NCBI RefSeq assembly: GCF_041381155.1 | Contig: NC_091147.1 | Span: 38,380,053 to 38,444,052 of the forward strand | Reading direction: 5' to 3' | DNA length: 64,000 nt | Source of the DNA: Argopecten irradians | Lineage: Eukaryota > Mollusca > Bivalvia > Pectinida > Pectinidae | Shown: positions 25,101 through 36,100 of the stretch, piece by piece | Numbering within the stretch: position 1 is the stretch's first letter | Layout: the number at the start of each line of letters is the position of its first letter | Notes under the pieces: model-generated | The model's input: the letters and a program-made list of their open reading frames with translations, nothing else | What the model was told of the DNA's origin: nothing | Databases searched by the model: none | Program-made: the position numbers and the translations under genes

Positions 25101-26669
25101 AACAATGTTTTAAAACTGCAGCTGTGATGCTTATAGTATCGGCATTGTATTCCATATTACATGAAATTCATTTTATAGCATGTGAGTAAAACGAGTCTTT
25201 CACATTGTGTAGAGTTTTTTGTGCACAACTTTCATTTTCGTTCTTTAAAAGCGCCCGTATTTTACATTTATAAACGTCCTGAGCGCTAGCTAGTCCCCAT
25301 GAACACGAAGTAACCAGTGTTATACTAAGGCCAAAAAACCCAACATATGTCTGTTTAGGGTTACATTGCAAATAACAATTTTTTTTGAGTGTCTTTTACT
25401 CATAAGTAATGGCCGGAACCGGAGTCTTAGATCGAAATCCCGATTTTTTATGTTTTCGTAGAAATGTGGAAAAAAATAAGGGTCGAAGGTAAAAAAAAAT
25501 TGTCACTCGGGTAACACTAAACAGACATTTTTGTTTTTTTTGGCCTAATCTGAAGAACTTTTCGTTGTCTTTGTCAGGAGGAATGGTAACATATTCATGA
25601 CAAAAGGAAATTAAGATCGTGTAACATTACTGTAATATCGAGGGAGTGTATTCCTACGCTTTATAGCCACAAACAGCCTTTCCCACGTTCATGAACTTTT
25701 TATCCCCATGCCTCGCACTTTATTTAGACCACACTCAGATTTTTGTGTTATATCTCAATAACATATAAATATTCAAGTTGTTCTTTAAATAAAGCATTTT
25801 GCGAACGTTTAGTAAGTGATGATAAGGTGGTATTAACTCTTAAGATATTCAGTTTATTTACAATTTTATTTAAAGAATAAAAGCCGTTCCGGTTAAGGCC
25901 TTAATACGGGTTCAATATAAGGACATTTGATAAACATGTCTTTGTTGAACAAAGCACATTTTACATTATCAGTAAATAATGAATTATAATTTGTAAATTC
26001 AAACTGTCAAATGTACAAATATATTTTGGTATTGCATTTATTGTAAAAGTGACTTCACAAAAATATGCAAATACCAGAAACATGCTATATGTTTTTTGCT
26101 TCCCGGTCTCTCTTCAGAACATTTCACGAAACTCGAGACATATATTTAAAAATAGTGAAGTGTTAAATTCATCACTCTCCCAGTTACACCTATTTTTACT
26201 CTCCCAGTTACACCTATTTTAAAATTATTCTTTATATGCATTCAGGGCATCTAATAAATCCTTGAAATTTTCATGACAAAAATTGTCCAAACGCATGTTG
26301 TAGAGTACATATACCCAGAAAATCATTCTCTAAAGGATTCCATTGATGGCCTTTGAAGTATATCAGAGAGTTCAAATTAAAGTTATGGACCATGGACACA
26401 ATTTCAAGATTTTTCATTGTAAAGAGATTCATTAACATCGGAATCATCTTGATGCCCCTCTGATGGTAATTTACCTCGATGAATGTGCCCTTTTCTGTAC
26501 CAACCACCATACCCTTTTTATTTCTGCGGGAAACTAACGTTGGAGGTTAAATAGTATATATAGATAAAGGCGCTAAATTATTATTAACGAACACATTGAG
26601 TCATTATTTAATTTCAAAAGAGATGTGGATTTCATACTCCATTTATATAAATTAAATGTAGTGTTTGTA
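19134..26669. repeat. Segmental duplication, copy B
   Basis: Full-length unit carrying gene B plus a roughly 640-bp tail (26.03-26.67 kb). The tail is absent from copy A and present at the right end of the middle unit (18.50-19.13 kb). Confidence 0.9.
20025..24129 (-). CDS. Gene B: near-identical tandem copy of gene A (two ShK domains)
   Basis: Exons: 24129-24088, 22838-22685, 21129-21088, 20605-20501, 20143-20025. All lengths, phases and splice motifs match gene A. I see only silent changes in the exons (for example GCC for GCA in exon 2 and CCA for CCG in exon 3), so the encoded 153-residue proteins appear identical. Introns are nearly as conserved as exons, which points to a recent duplication or gene conversion. 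The TATA box is at 24269-24275 and AATAAA at 19972-19977. Function is as for gene A: a secreted small cysteine-rich protein of unknown target. Confidence 0.87.
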
Positions 26670-28241
26670 CACATGAGACTAGTGGTAGATTGTCTGGTGT
26701 AATCTCTATTGTCTTTAATACATGTAGGTAGAAATCTTACTAATGTTGACAACTTATTGGAACTGAAGATGGTTTTACCTTATTTTGTTATCATGAGAGT
26801 AGATTATTATATATCCACATTTGAAATCGATTTTTTGCTCTCATCCATGTACATTTTAAAATTAAATCCACTCTACTCTACTTGTATCCACTACATTTTG
26901 AAAAAGCAACTATAAAAACTATAAAACAATGCAAAATGGTCACCTCCTCCACGATAAGAGAGTCACAGAGAAATTGAAATAGTTTCGCCGATGATTATAA
27001 ATACTGTGAACAAGCTTATTTTTGTGCAGAATTAATTTCGCGTTTCTAAAACTAGCTCCTTTTTGTCGCAATCTACTTTACCTGAACTTGAAACATTATC
27101 GCTGCGATTATTTTCGCGATACATAATGCCTACGAAATTAAATCGAACGCGTAAACAAGTCTGTTTACATCATATGTTTGCATACTACAGAGTTATCTGC
27201 CCATGCAGGTAGGTATTAATTGTGACGTCATGTGTTTGCGAGCGTAACGTCATACCTTTAGGAGAAAACCATGTAAATTGCGCTCACAAAATAATGACGT
27301 AACAATCGATACCTACCCGCAAGGGAGCTAACTCTGTAATATGCAAAGACGGAATAGTAAATTGTGAAAATAACACAACGCAACACATATTGATTTAAGT
27401 GATATCTTGCATTTATTTAAATATAATTTCACAAAAATATGCAAATATGTTATCATCAATCTGGAACGTGTGGTATTTATTCCTTTTATCTCTCTTCAGA
27501 GGCTATTCTCTCTCTCTTCTTATCCTAGTCAAAAACATGGAAATGTTTAGAAAAATCAAAGAATGTGGCGTAAATATGGAAAATCATCATCTTAGTGTAA
27601 ACTAAGGTGATCACTTATAAAAAAGAAATCGCAATTGGTTTAAGAACATACCTATGTGTGTCATACAACTGATAATGCGTGCTAAAAGGCATGTAATTGC
27701 TTTATATCCAGATCTGATATGTAACTGAAATTACTATCTTCCCCTTGGATGCGACAAGATAACGTCCCATAAACGATTCTTGAAATACTTCCAATCGCAG
27801 GCTTTTAAAATTACATTTTCAGGTTTTAAATATTAGTCATTGACAAGTCCATAAATTAAAAGTATGGACAGCAAATACATTTATTAACTATTGACTCATA
27901 ATTGACGATTTAAAGGAACTTGCAAACATAATTATATATTTCAATCAATTTTTCATTGATTTAGAATGGCATGTTTCGTAAAGATTTAACAGTGGAAAAA
28001 CTAATGTTAGATTAAAGAAAAACTGGCAGCATGATTACAAAATATGTTTTTAAAAACCAGATTTTTTTTTAGTTTCTACCTTATATGGGTCTTCACCAAA
28101 ATTTGACCTACCTTAAAAGACAATGCATTTTCTTATCAAATTCTTTGTCAAATTTTACAGAAACGTTTTTTGTAAATAATGTACATTTTAAACTTCAATC
28201 TACCTACCTTCGATTATAAATCTGGTTCTGTGTTGTCTTAC
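26670..28241. other. Gene-free stretch with a foldback element
   Basis: Holds the foldback copy 27,176-27,356 (tgacgtca at about 27,222) and nearby 'cgcgaaatt'-rich repeat sequence (27,000-27,160). Small open frames lack support. Confidence 0.5.
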
Positions 28242-28277
28242 CTGATCAACGCGTTCCTGGTGGTGACGCATCCTCCC
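28242..28277 (-). CDS. Candidate terminal exon of gene 2, or relic third exon of another ShK gene
   Basis: A good acceptor (CCTTTACAG) precedes GG GAG GAT GCG..., which in phase 1 reads EDASPPGTR then TGA at 28248-28246. Joined to exon 31136-31050 it would close gene 2 at 267 residues without exon 4. A GTAAGA donor follows after 36 nt, the same length as gene 2 exon 3, and promoter-like family sequence lies at 28.88-28.99 kb. It may therefore be exon 3 of a dead paralog with a stop mutation. Confidence 0.35.
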
Positions 28278-28410
28278 CTGTAAAGGAACATTGACGCTGT
28301 AGGTTTTCATGTATAACTTCAAAGATTATTACTGGATACAGTGGACACACTCCACCAGCGTTTAAAAACTGAGTGAGATATGTACGATTTTCGTACCGTA
28401 TATTTTTCTT

Positions 28411-28772
28411 AAAGATGCTCAACCGCCGACAGAGCATAAATGATATTCATCACTTGACAATTAATTGGTGTTTAATCGTGTATATAACCGTTATATGTCT
28501 AATTAAGACAAAAATAATATAAAATGACTTATTTTGCCTTTGTTTCATTCGCAATCAGTATTTCATTCCATATAGAAAATAGTGCCATGGAATTTTTTCG
28601 GGATGCAAGTAATTGTTTTTTGTAATTTTAATTTGAAGTAAAATTAGAAGCTCAAACTTGCCAATGGTGGTAATGGTGTAAAGTAACTTTTATAACTGAA
28701 GAAAAATACTAAATCGTCTGCTCCTGTTTTGTATAGTGAAAAATACCATTTGTCAGCGATGGAGCATCTTTA
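28411..28772. repeat. 'gctccaccgc' element, inverted copy
   Basis: Begins aaagatgctcaaccgccgac and ends gcgatggagcatcttt, the reverse orientation of the 33.6-kb copy. It sits where exon 2 of a dead ShK paralog would be expected. Confidence 0.8.
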
Positions 28773-28879
28773 AAATTACAAACGATATGAGCTTAAACGG
28801 GTGCCATTTTCAATATATGCGGATGTAATTAATTTCTCTCCGATGTCTTGTCCGAGTAGATCTAACTGTGACACTGTGT

Positions 28880-28995
28880 CTTTGGGGGTGACTAACTGAC
28901 GTCAGAATCTCCATCCTAGGAAACCACAGTGTCTAAAACTCCAATACGCTCCGCAACTTAATGAAGGCTGATACGTAAATAGCCTACGATGTAGA
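28880..28995 (-). pseudogene. Relic of an ShK-family promoter/5' leader
   Basis: Aligns with the region just upstream of exon 1 in gene A (11.87-11.98 kb): shared blocks agtgtctaaa, tcca, gctccg, ctgat and cgatg in the same order. The TATA motif is gone and no signal exon can be recognised next to it. With the exon-like piece at 28.26 kb it suggests a fourth, dead family member. Confidence 0.45.
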
Positions 28996-29081
28996 ATCCG
29001 AATTCCTCCCATTATAGAAAATTGTGTTTTTTGCCTGTTTTAGGATCACTGAATAAGAACAGATATCAATTTGCTTTTTCA

Positions 29082-29657
29082 TTAAAGGGACAATTCACTC
29101 AGGCTAATTCTTTTACATAACCAAGAGGCAAAATATGGCATAAATATATTGTTCTACATTTCTTATGAAACATATAGCATAAAATATTGACAAATGCCAC
29201 GTTATTGTTTGGTATTTTAATTGATACCGTTGTAATTACAAATCGTTGATCAATACGATTAAGCAGGTACAGTATGAACGCTGTACCCATCCCCGAACCA
29301 TAGTCACGCACGTTAAACAAATGAACTACATAACCACTGAGGAGGTAATAAAATGATTTTTCAGGCAAGGCTTATTTACCTAATAAGGTAAACACACTAC
29401 TGTCAGAACGATTTGAGCAGTTTTAGACAAAAGTTGCATTACTTTACGAGCAATGGACAGGGTTCGGCATACAAGATGTTCGACCACAATGTGTAATGGC
29501 GGACAGCTAGCGAGTTTGAACATTTCACACGCATTTCACCACCATGGGCTTTTCTGGGATATCATAGTAAAACCGACTGATCTAATTTCCATTAGAACTG
29601 GGGTTTTCCGATATATGTACACATTTCAATGTTCTCTTTGACTGAATTGCCCCTTTA
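29082..29657. repeat. Terminal-inverted-repeat element ('ttaaagggacaattca'), copy 2
   Basis: 576 bp, same ends and interior as 14,159-14,730. Followed at 29,660-29,825 by a direct repeat of about 80 bp (tatatggagtaaca...aaaaatatattt, twice). Confidence 0.8.
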
Positions 29658-29921
29658 CTGTAAATAAAATGCTATATGGAGTAACAAAAGATTTTTTTCT
29701 TGATGACATATGGAAGTAATGAAGAACAAAAATATATTTATAAAATACTAGAATCTATATGGAGTAACAACAGATTTTTTTCTTGATGACATATGGAAGT
29801 AATGAAGAACAAAAATATATTTTTCAATTTGGTAAATATACGTAAATCATAAACTAGAATCAAAAGACTGTAATATTCACTAGTTATTGATGGTAGTCTA
29901 AAGTTACAGACCAATTTACTA

Positions 29922-30860
29922 TACTGGTTGGCGACATATTATCGTGAAGAACATATTATCGTGATTTTGATTGGCGGGTTACACTGAATGCGATTTTTAA
30001 ACGGTTTTGTGTTTAGAAAGATGACACCTACCAAAATTACCAACAATATTTTCAAATTTAGAAGAAAATTTGATTTTTAACATAAAAATACCAAATTTCA
30101 GTAAATCTTACCTCACAAGTACAACATTAGCCAGGGGGAATGCATGATATCGGCTTTATTCTAAGATAATAGTCCCGATTTATATATCTTCTGCAACAGC
30201 GTTCAAAAAACGAAAGTTGTAAGGGAGGTAATTCAATCTTAGAAAAGAACGCTGATCGAGGTCACTTCAACACTTTTGACCAGACGACAAAATACAAGGT
30301 AGAAAACAATGCCGATTTGATTTGTTATTTTATTGTTTACAGAATTAATCACCACCAGAAATCATTCAAATATCTTTAATATTTATTCAGAATACTAATA
30401 ATTTATACAGACATGTGAGAAATATTTGTCATTTTGCCAGAAATAGATCGGTAAATGGCGACCTCTTCATTTCCCCTGTCAGCGTAATCTAACGATTTTA
30501 CATGTCAAAACAATACACGTTTTCTCTCTTTTGCAACGCAATTTTTTCATCAATTATTTTTTTTAAATAGTTCAAATGTTTATCTTTATGTTGATACCAA
30601 ATTTAATTATTCCATCACACATACCTTTTTTAAATATTTTTTTATGTTCAGTAAAATGACACGAAAACTTATTTGACTGACTTTTTTCAAAGGGCTGTGT
30701 TTATTGTAAAATATCATATAAATTCACTTAAATATTTTTATTTAAAGTGTTGTGGACCAAAGCTTATTTACAACTCTAAAAATCTAAATTTAAATACAAC
30801 GTTTAGAAAAAAATCGAGAAAAATCGCTATTTTTTCACGATAATATGTCGCCAGCCAGTA
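29922..30860. repeat. 939-bp transposon-like element with 27-bp terminal inverted repeats
   Basis: Left end tactggttggcgacatatta, right end ttcacgataatatgtcgcca and onward; the ends are reverse complements with one or two mismatches. Flanks are compatible with a TA target site (Tc1/mariner-like) but this is uncertain. No transposase frame inside. Confidence 0.75.
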
Positions 30861-31019
30861 CACAAGGTTATGTACGCATATAGCTACAATGTTGTAGCTT
30901 TAAAAACTTATAGATTGATAATGATTTCGGTTTAGGTCGAAAGGTATAGTACAAATGCATATTCATTAAAGGACACATATTGTTATATAAAGTGTATAAA
31001 ACGTAAGAACCATTTGAAA

Positions 31020-33130
31020 TATATCTGTATATTAAGGCGGAATACTTACCAGTTGCATCATACCATGCATGTCTTCTGTCCATCATTTTTCCAAGGTCAA
31101 AAGCACTGGCCAATTTTGCGTCTTTTTTGAGGTTAGCTTTTGATGAAATAATAACAAAATGATATTTCAATTTGTTCTGACAATGAGAACCATTGCACAT
31201 ATGCATGGTTGTGGCATTCCAATCGTCAGGATTAAAATGTTCCAATCGTCATGATTTTAATGTTCTTCCCTATATATATAAAAAAAATAATCACCCTAGC
31301 CGTCTGAAGGTCGCTGAACAAGAAAAGTTTATTTTATGTAATTTTCTCAATAGTAAATGGAACAATAAAACGCGCTTAAAACGAGTTCGTGTTAATAATA
31401 CAGTAATGTTCTTTCCCAGTTAAGGTACGTGTACAAGTTTCAATAGAGATATATTTATATCATTTCTACAAACATCGCCATGTATTGAAGATCAAGAAAT
31501 ATATATCAGATAAATATGTTTAATAAATGTAAATCAAATAATTGTATCAATGGAGAAAATACATAATTTGCTGCTAAATAGTAATGTTATCTTTGACTTA
31601 ATGCTTCTACCTTTGAATAATTTATTTTTAATATCTCCCACGTCGATTTTAAAATAGGGAATACAAATATTGAGGCATTGCGATTTTATTTTCGGCACAA
31701 TGTACTACAATGTATTCTACAAAATGTCAGGGGCGTAGCTTGCTCTTTAAAAAAAAGCCCGGGCTTGCACATAAAAAATCCTAGTATGGGTTACTCATTG
31801 TCTTGTAAAGTTAAAACATCTATGTAGATCCGTCAAAGTCTTGAATGTAAATTAAAATCAAAGTAAAATAACCTAAACGTTTACGTAGATGATTTATCTA
31901 AAATTAATAATACTGAAAAATACGTTATGCGTTAATATGAATCTTCTAAGACACAAGATGGCTTGTTCAATATTAAAACGAAAGACACGCAAAGTCAAAG
32001 GACGACAGATGAAATATCGAAAGTGACACCTCGCAAATTATAGTGACACAGAGTAGATTCTACTTAGATAGTCCGCTAAAACCTGCTTATATTATTAGGC
32101 TTTTTATTTATTTTTTGCCAAATATAAAGTCTATATATTAGACAAAAAAACTTATAATATAGGCAGGCTTAGCGGAAAAGATTCTATTTAGTAAATGCAC
32201 AATCTACTGACACATACTCTTGTTGGAGCGATACATTGTATAGAGAATTAAAACTTCCCGTCAAGAAAGACTTTAAGAAGACAAAATACTATTTTTTCAA
32301 TCAGTGCGACTTTTATGCCTTACAATATGAGGCGCTGTTTTTATATTCATTCATTTTTTCACATATATGTATAATTCGATTTTTACACATAAAAAAATTC
32401 GATAACGTAAGAAAGTTCCGTCAATCTATCATCAAATCACATTAGAGTCACTCAAAATACATGCAGGACTTATCATGAGATTTTCATATACTTTTTAAGT
32501 ACTAAACATTAACACATAATTATCAGGTACAGGTAGAAAACAGTCCTATACCTTTGATTTTAATAAATATAGTTTAGCAATACCAAGCATTATCAAATAT
32601 CATTTTCGGTGCTAAACATTTCCTTAAAACGATTTTCCGTCGGGGGGCTTCGCCCCCCTGAACCCCCTAACCAGGGCGCTGCCCTGGACCCGCTGGGGGC
32701 CTAGGCGGCCCCCAGACCCCTCGCCTGGGCTTGCACATGTAAAAGACTCTAGCTACGCCCCTGAATGTTATATTTACGTATTAAGTTCACTGATGAAGGA
32801 AGTCTTAATACTGCTGACGATTTATTGTTATTGTTTTATCTGGTCTCAAAACAGGCTACAATCTTATAGGATACAGTATACATACCCAGTACATCAAACC
32901 ATGTCGCCCTTCTTGCCAAATTCTCGTCGTTTTCGAGTGTCTCTGTTCACAAAACAATAACCAAACAACATTGAAAATAATTTTTAAAAAAACCTTATAA
33001 AATCAATTGTACGTATATCGATAAAGTTTCGTGATGATCGACTCAGTAGTTTCTGAGGAAAACTTATGGATGGATGGATGATGAGTGGATGGATGGACGG
33101 ATGAATGGAAGGAAGGAAGGAAGGAAGAAA
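31020..33130. repeat. Intragenic tandem duplication in gene 2, unit 1
   Basis: Carries exons 31136-31050 and 32942-32886. Matches 34,150-34,990 in exons and intron blocks (gccgtctgaaggtcgctgaa; gatgatcgac.cagtagtttc). Confidence 0.75.
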
Positions 33131-36100
33131 TAAAGACTTCTGACGACTTACTTTTTTTACTAACTTGTATCTTTAAAAAAAAAAAGGTTGCTGTTTCCAA
33201 AACAGGCAAAACATTTGTTTTCGTTAAACAATTAAGTTCAGAATGCAAACATGACCTCCATGGATCATTTCTAAAACAAACTCTTGAATAAAAATCACAT
33301 TTGTCATACGGCAACATGCTATAAACAGAGATAATCATTTTTTGAAAATCTTTGGCCAATGTTGATACGAGTCGTGGACGAGCTTGTTGCCACACCAAAG
33401 AAAATTGATGAGAAAACTGTGATGGTTTTTATTATGTACATAGAATGTTCAGAATATCTAGTTAATGTTGGCTTTCAAAAGTAGGAATGAAAATTTATGC
33501 AAAAAATGTAAACCAAATACCAACGACAAGGGAGAGAATAGATAATTCTAAAATGCTAAATACTGGTATAATGATATCACTTAAAGATGCTCCACCGCTG
33601 ACAAATGGTATTTTTTCACTATAAAAAACATGAGTAGACGATTTAGTATTTTTCTCCAGTTACAAAAGTTACTTACTTTACACCATTACCACCATTGAAA
33701 AGTTTGAGCTTTTACTACAAGTTTAAAATATGAATAATAATTAATTGCATCCCGAAAAAATTCCGTGACACTATATCCTATATGGAATAAAGTACTGATT
33801 GCGCATGCACCAAAGCCGAATTAAATTATTTTATATTATTTTTTGTGTTAATTAGGCATATATATACACGACTAAACACCAATTATTGTTCAAATGATTA
33901 ACATCATTTATGCTCTGTCGGCGGTGGAGCATCTTTAAGATAAGTACTTTTAAATTATAAACCTATTTTCTGAAGCATACATTATTTGGAAATCAAACAT
34001 TAATTTGCCGTCTATAATTTCATTTCACATTTGTACAGTTTTATTAGTAAATGTAAAGTGATGTCTGCATCTAAACATACAAAAAGCATAAACAGAAATT
34101 TTACAGTGCATAAATGTTGTGTTCAAACTATTGTTTATAACCTTCATACATGTTTGTCTGTACACTTGAATGATTTTCACATGCCATGTCTGTCTTCTGT
34201 CCATCATCTTTCCCAGATATAAACCATGAGCCGATTGATCGTCTTTTGTGAGGTTAATTTTTGATGAAATAATAATAAAAATATATGAATCTGACAATCG
34301 AAACCACAAAGCATGTGCATGGTTGTGGCGTTTCAATCGTCATAATTCAAATGTTCTTCTCTACATAGAAAGTTAATCATCCTTGCCGTCTGAAGGTCGC
34401 TGAACAAAAAAAAAAGTTTATTTGATGTAATTTTCTCAGTAGTAAATGGGAACAGTAAACCAAGTTTATAACGAACATGTTTACAACGAATTCGTGTTAA
34501 TAACGAAGTAATGTTCTTTCCTAGTCAAGGTACATGTACAAGTTTCAATAGAAATATACTTGTATATTTCCTACTAGCAATATGTACTTCAATGCACTCG
34601 AAAATATAATCTCACTGTTGAAGACTTAATTTTGCTAACGATCTATTATCGCTGCTATCAACATACGCTACTATTGTATGCAAAGGTAGGATACTCACTC
34701 AGTGCATCGAACCACGTCTCTCTTTTTGCCAATTTCCCGTCGTTTTCGAGTGTTTCTTTTGACAAAATAATAACAAAACAGCAATTAAAATAAAACAAGC
34801 TCGCAAAATCCATTGTACTTATATATAATAATAATAGTATTTAATATAGACATCAATTGTACCATGTGATTAATAATTATAAGCTGACCATAATTCCTGC
34901 TCATCGATCAAATTTCGTGATGATCGACCCAGTAGTTTCTGAGGAAAACCTATGGATGGAAGGAAAGAAGGAAGACTTCTGACTACTTACTTTTTTACTA
35001 ACTTGGAACTTTCGGCGTGTTTGACATGTACCTAATATTGTTGAAGTGCAATTGTATAAAAAGTGATATACTTACCCGGTGCATGATACCATGCCAGCCT
35101 TCGATTCATCGTCTTTCCCATGTCGAAAGCACGTGCCAGTTTCTCGCCGATTTTGAGGGTTTCCTTTACCTTCTCGTCCGGTTTAGCCGAGAAGAAATCT
35201 CTCTTCAGTTTTTCATCACTCTCTGCCTTTTCACCTGCTTTTGTACCTGGCGCTCCATTGTTAAGGCCTCTGGTAGCATCACGCTTGTACGTGTAGTATG
35301 ACACTGGTGTACCTGATAGTGTAAGTATGTTGGCAAATTGCGAAAATATTAAACGTTCATATAGGACAGAGAATCAAAATGCATTTTGCAAACTATGAAA
35401 ACAAAGCTGTAATGCAATGTATAACATCATATCATAATTGAGATATCTTGCTGGAACAAATAGTAAATGTTATATTTTTTTAATTGTCGAAAATTACGCG
35501 CTACATGATACGGTAGAAACCGATTAATTCAAGTGCATAATTATCAAAAATGAAAAAGAATTTTCTGATTCAATGTATGACCTTGTGAATATTAATGTAA
35601 AAATTGATGTAATAGTTTACCACCAGTGGCTACTTACATACTCCGCACGAACGCGCACACTTCACTCGCATGTATGCTGGGTTTGCAGTACATTCTCCGG
35701 TAAGTGCCCATGACGCGCAATTCGTGCTAATATCAAAACAACCTGTAATACAATCCAATAATGACATTTTAATCATACTAATTCAATTTGGATTGTAATG
35801 AGCATTTTCATTTGTTTAAAAGTTCACTTTATCAGTCCATAACGGAAACAAGAGGCCCATGGGCCTGAACGGTCATCTGAAAATCATCTTCACAAATCAT
35901 AACAAGAAGGAGGGGGCCAGAGCCATCATTTAAACAAAATCTGTTCACATTCCCCCAAAAATGTTTCTGACCAAATTTTGTCAAAATCAAATTAGAACTT
36001 TATGACTAGTAGCGTTTCGAAGGAATTTTCCTCTATTTCCCCAATTGGGCTCCGCCCCTCAGGCCCCAGGGGGTTAGAGTCACTATTTCTACAAAATCTG

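Noticed and set aside
33003..33398. 131-codon minus frame and plus shadow at 33,085-33,291
   Set aside because: Spans simple repeats (atgg, ggaa) and duplicated intron sequence of gene 2.
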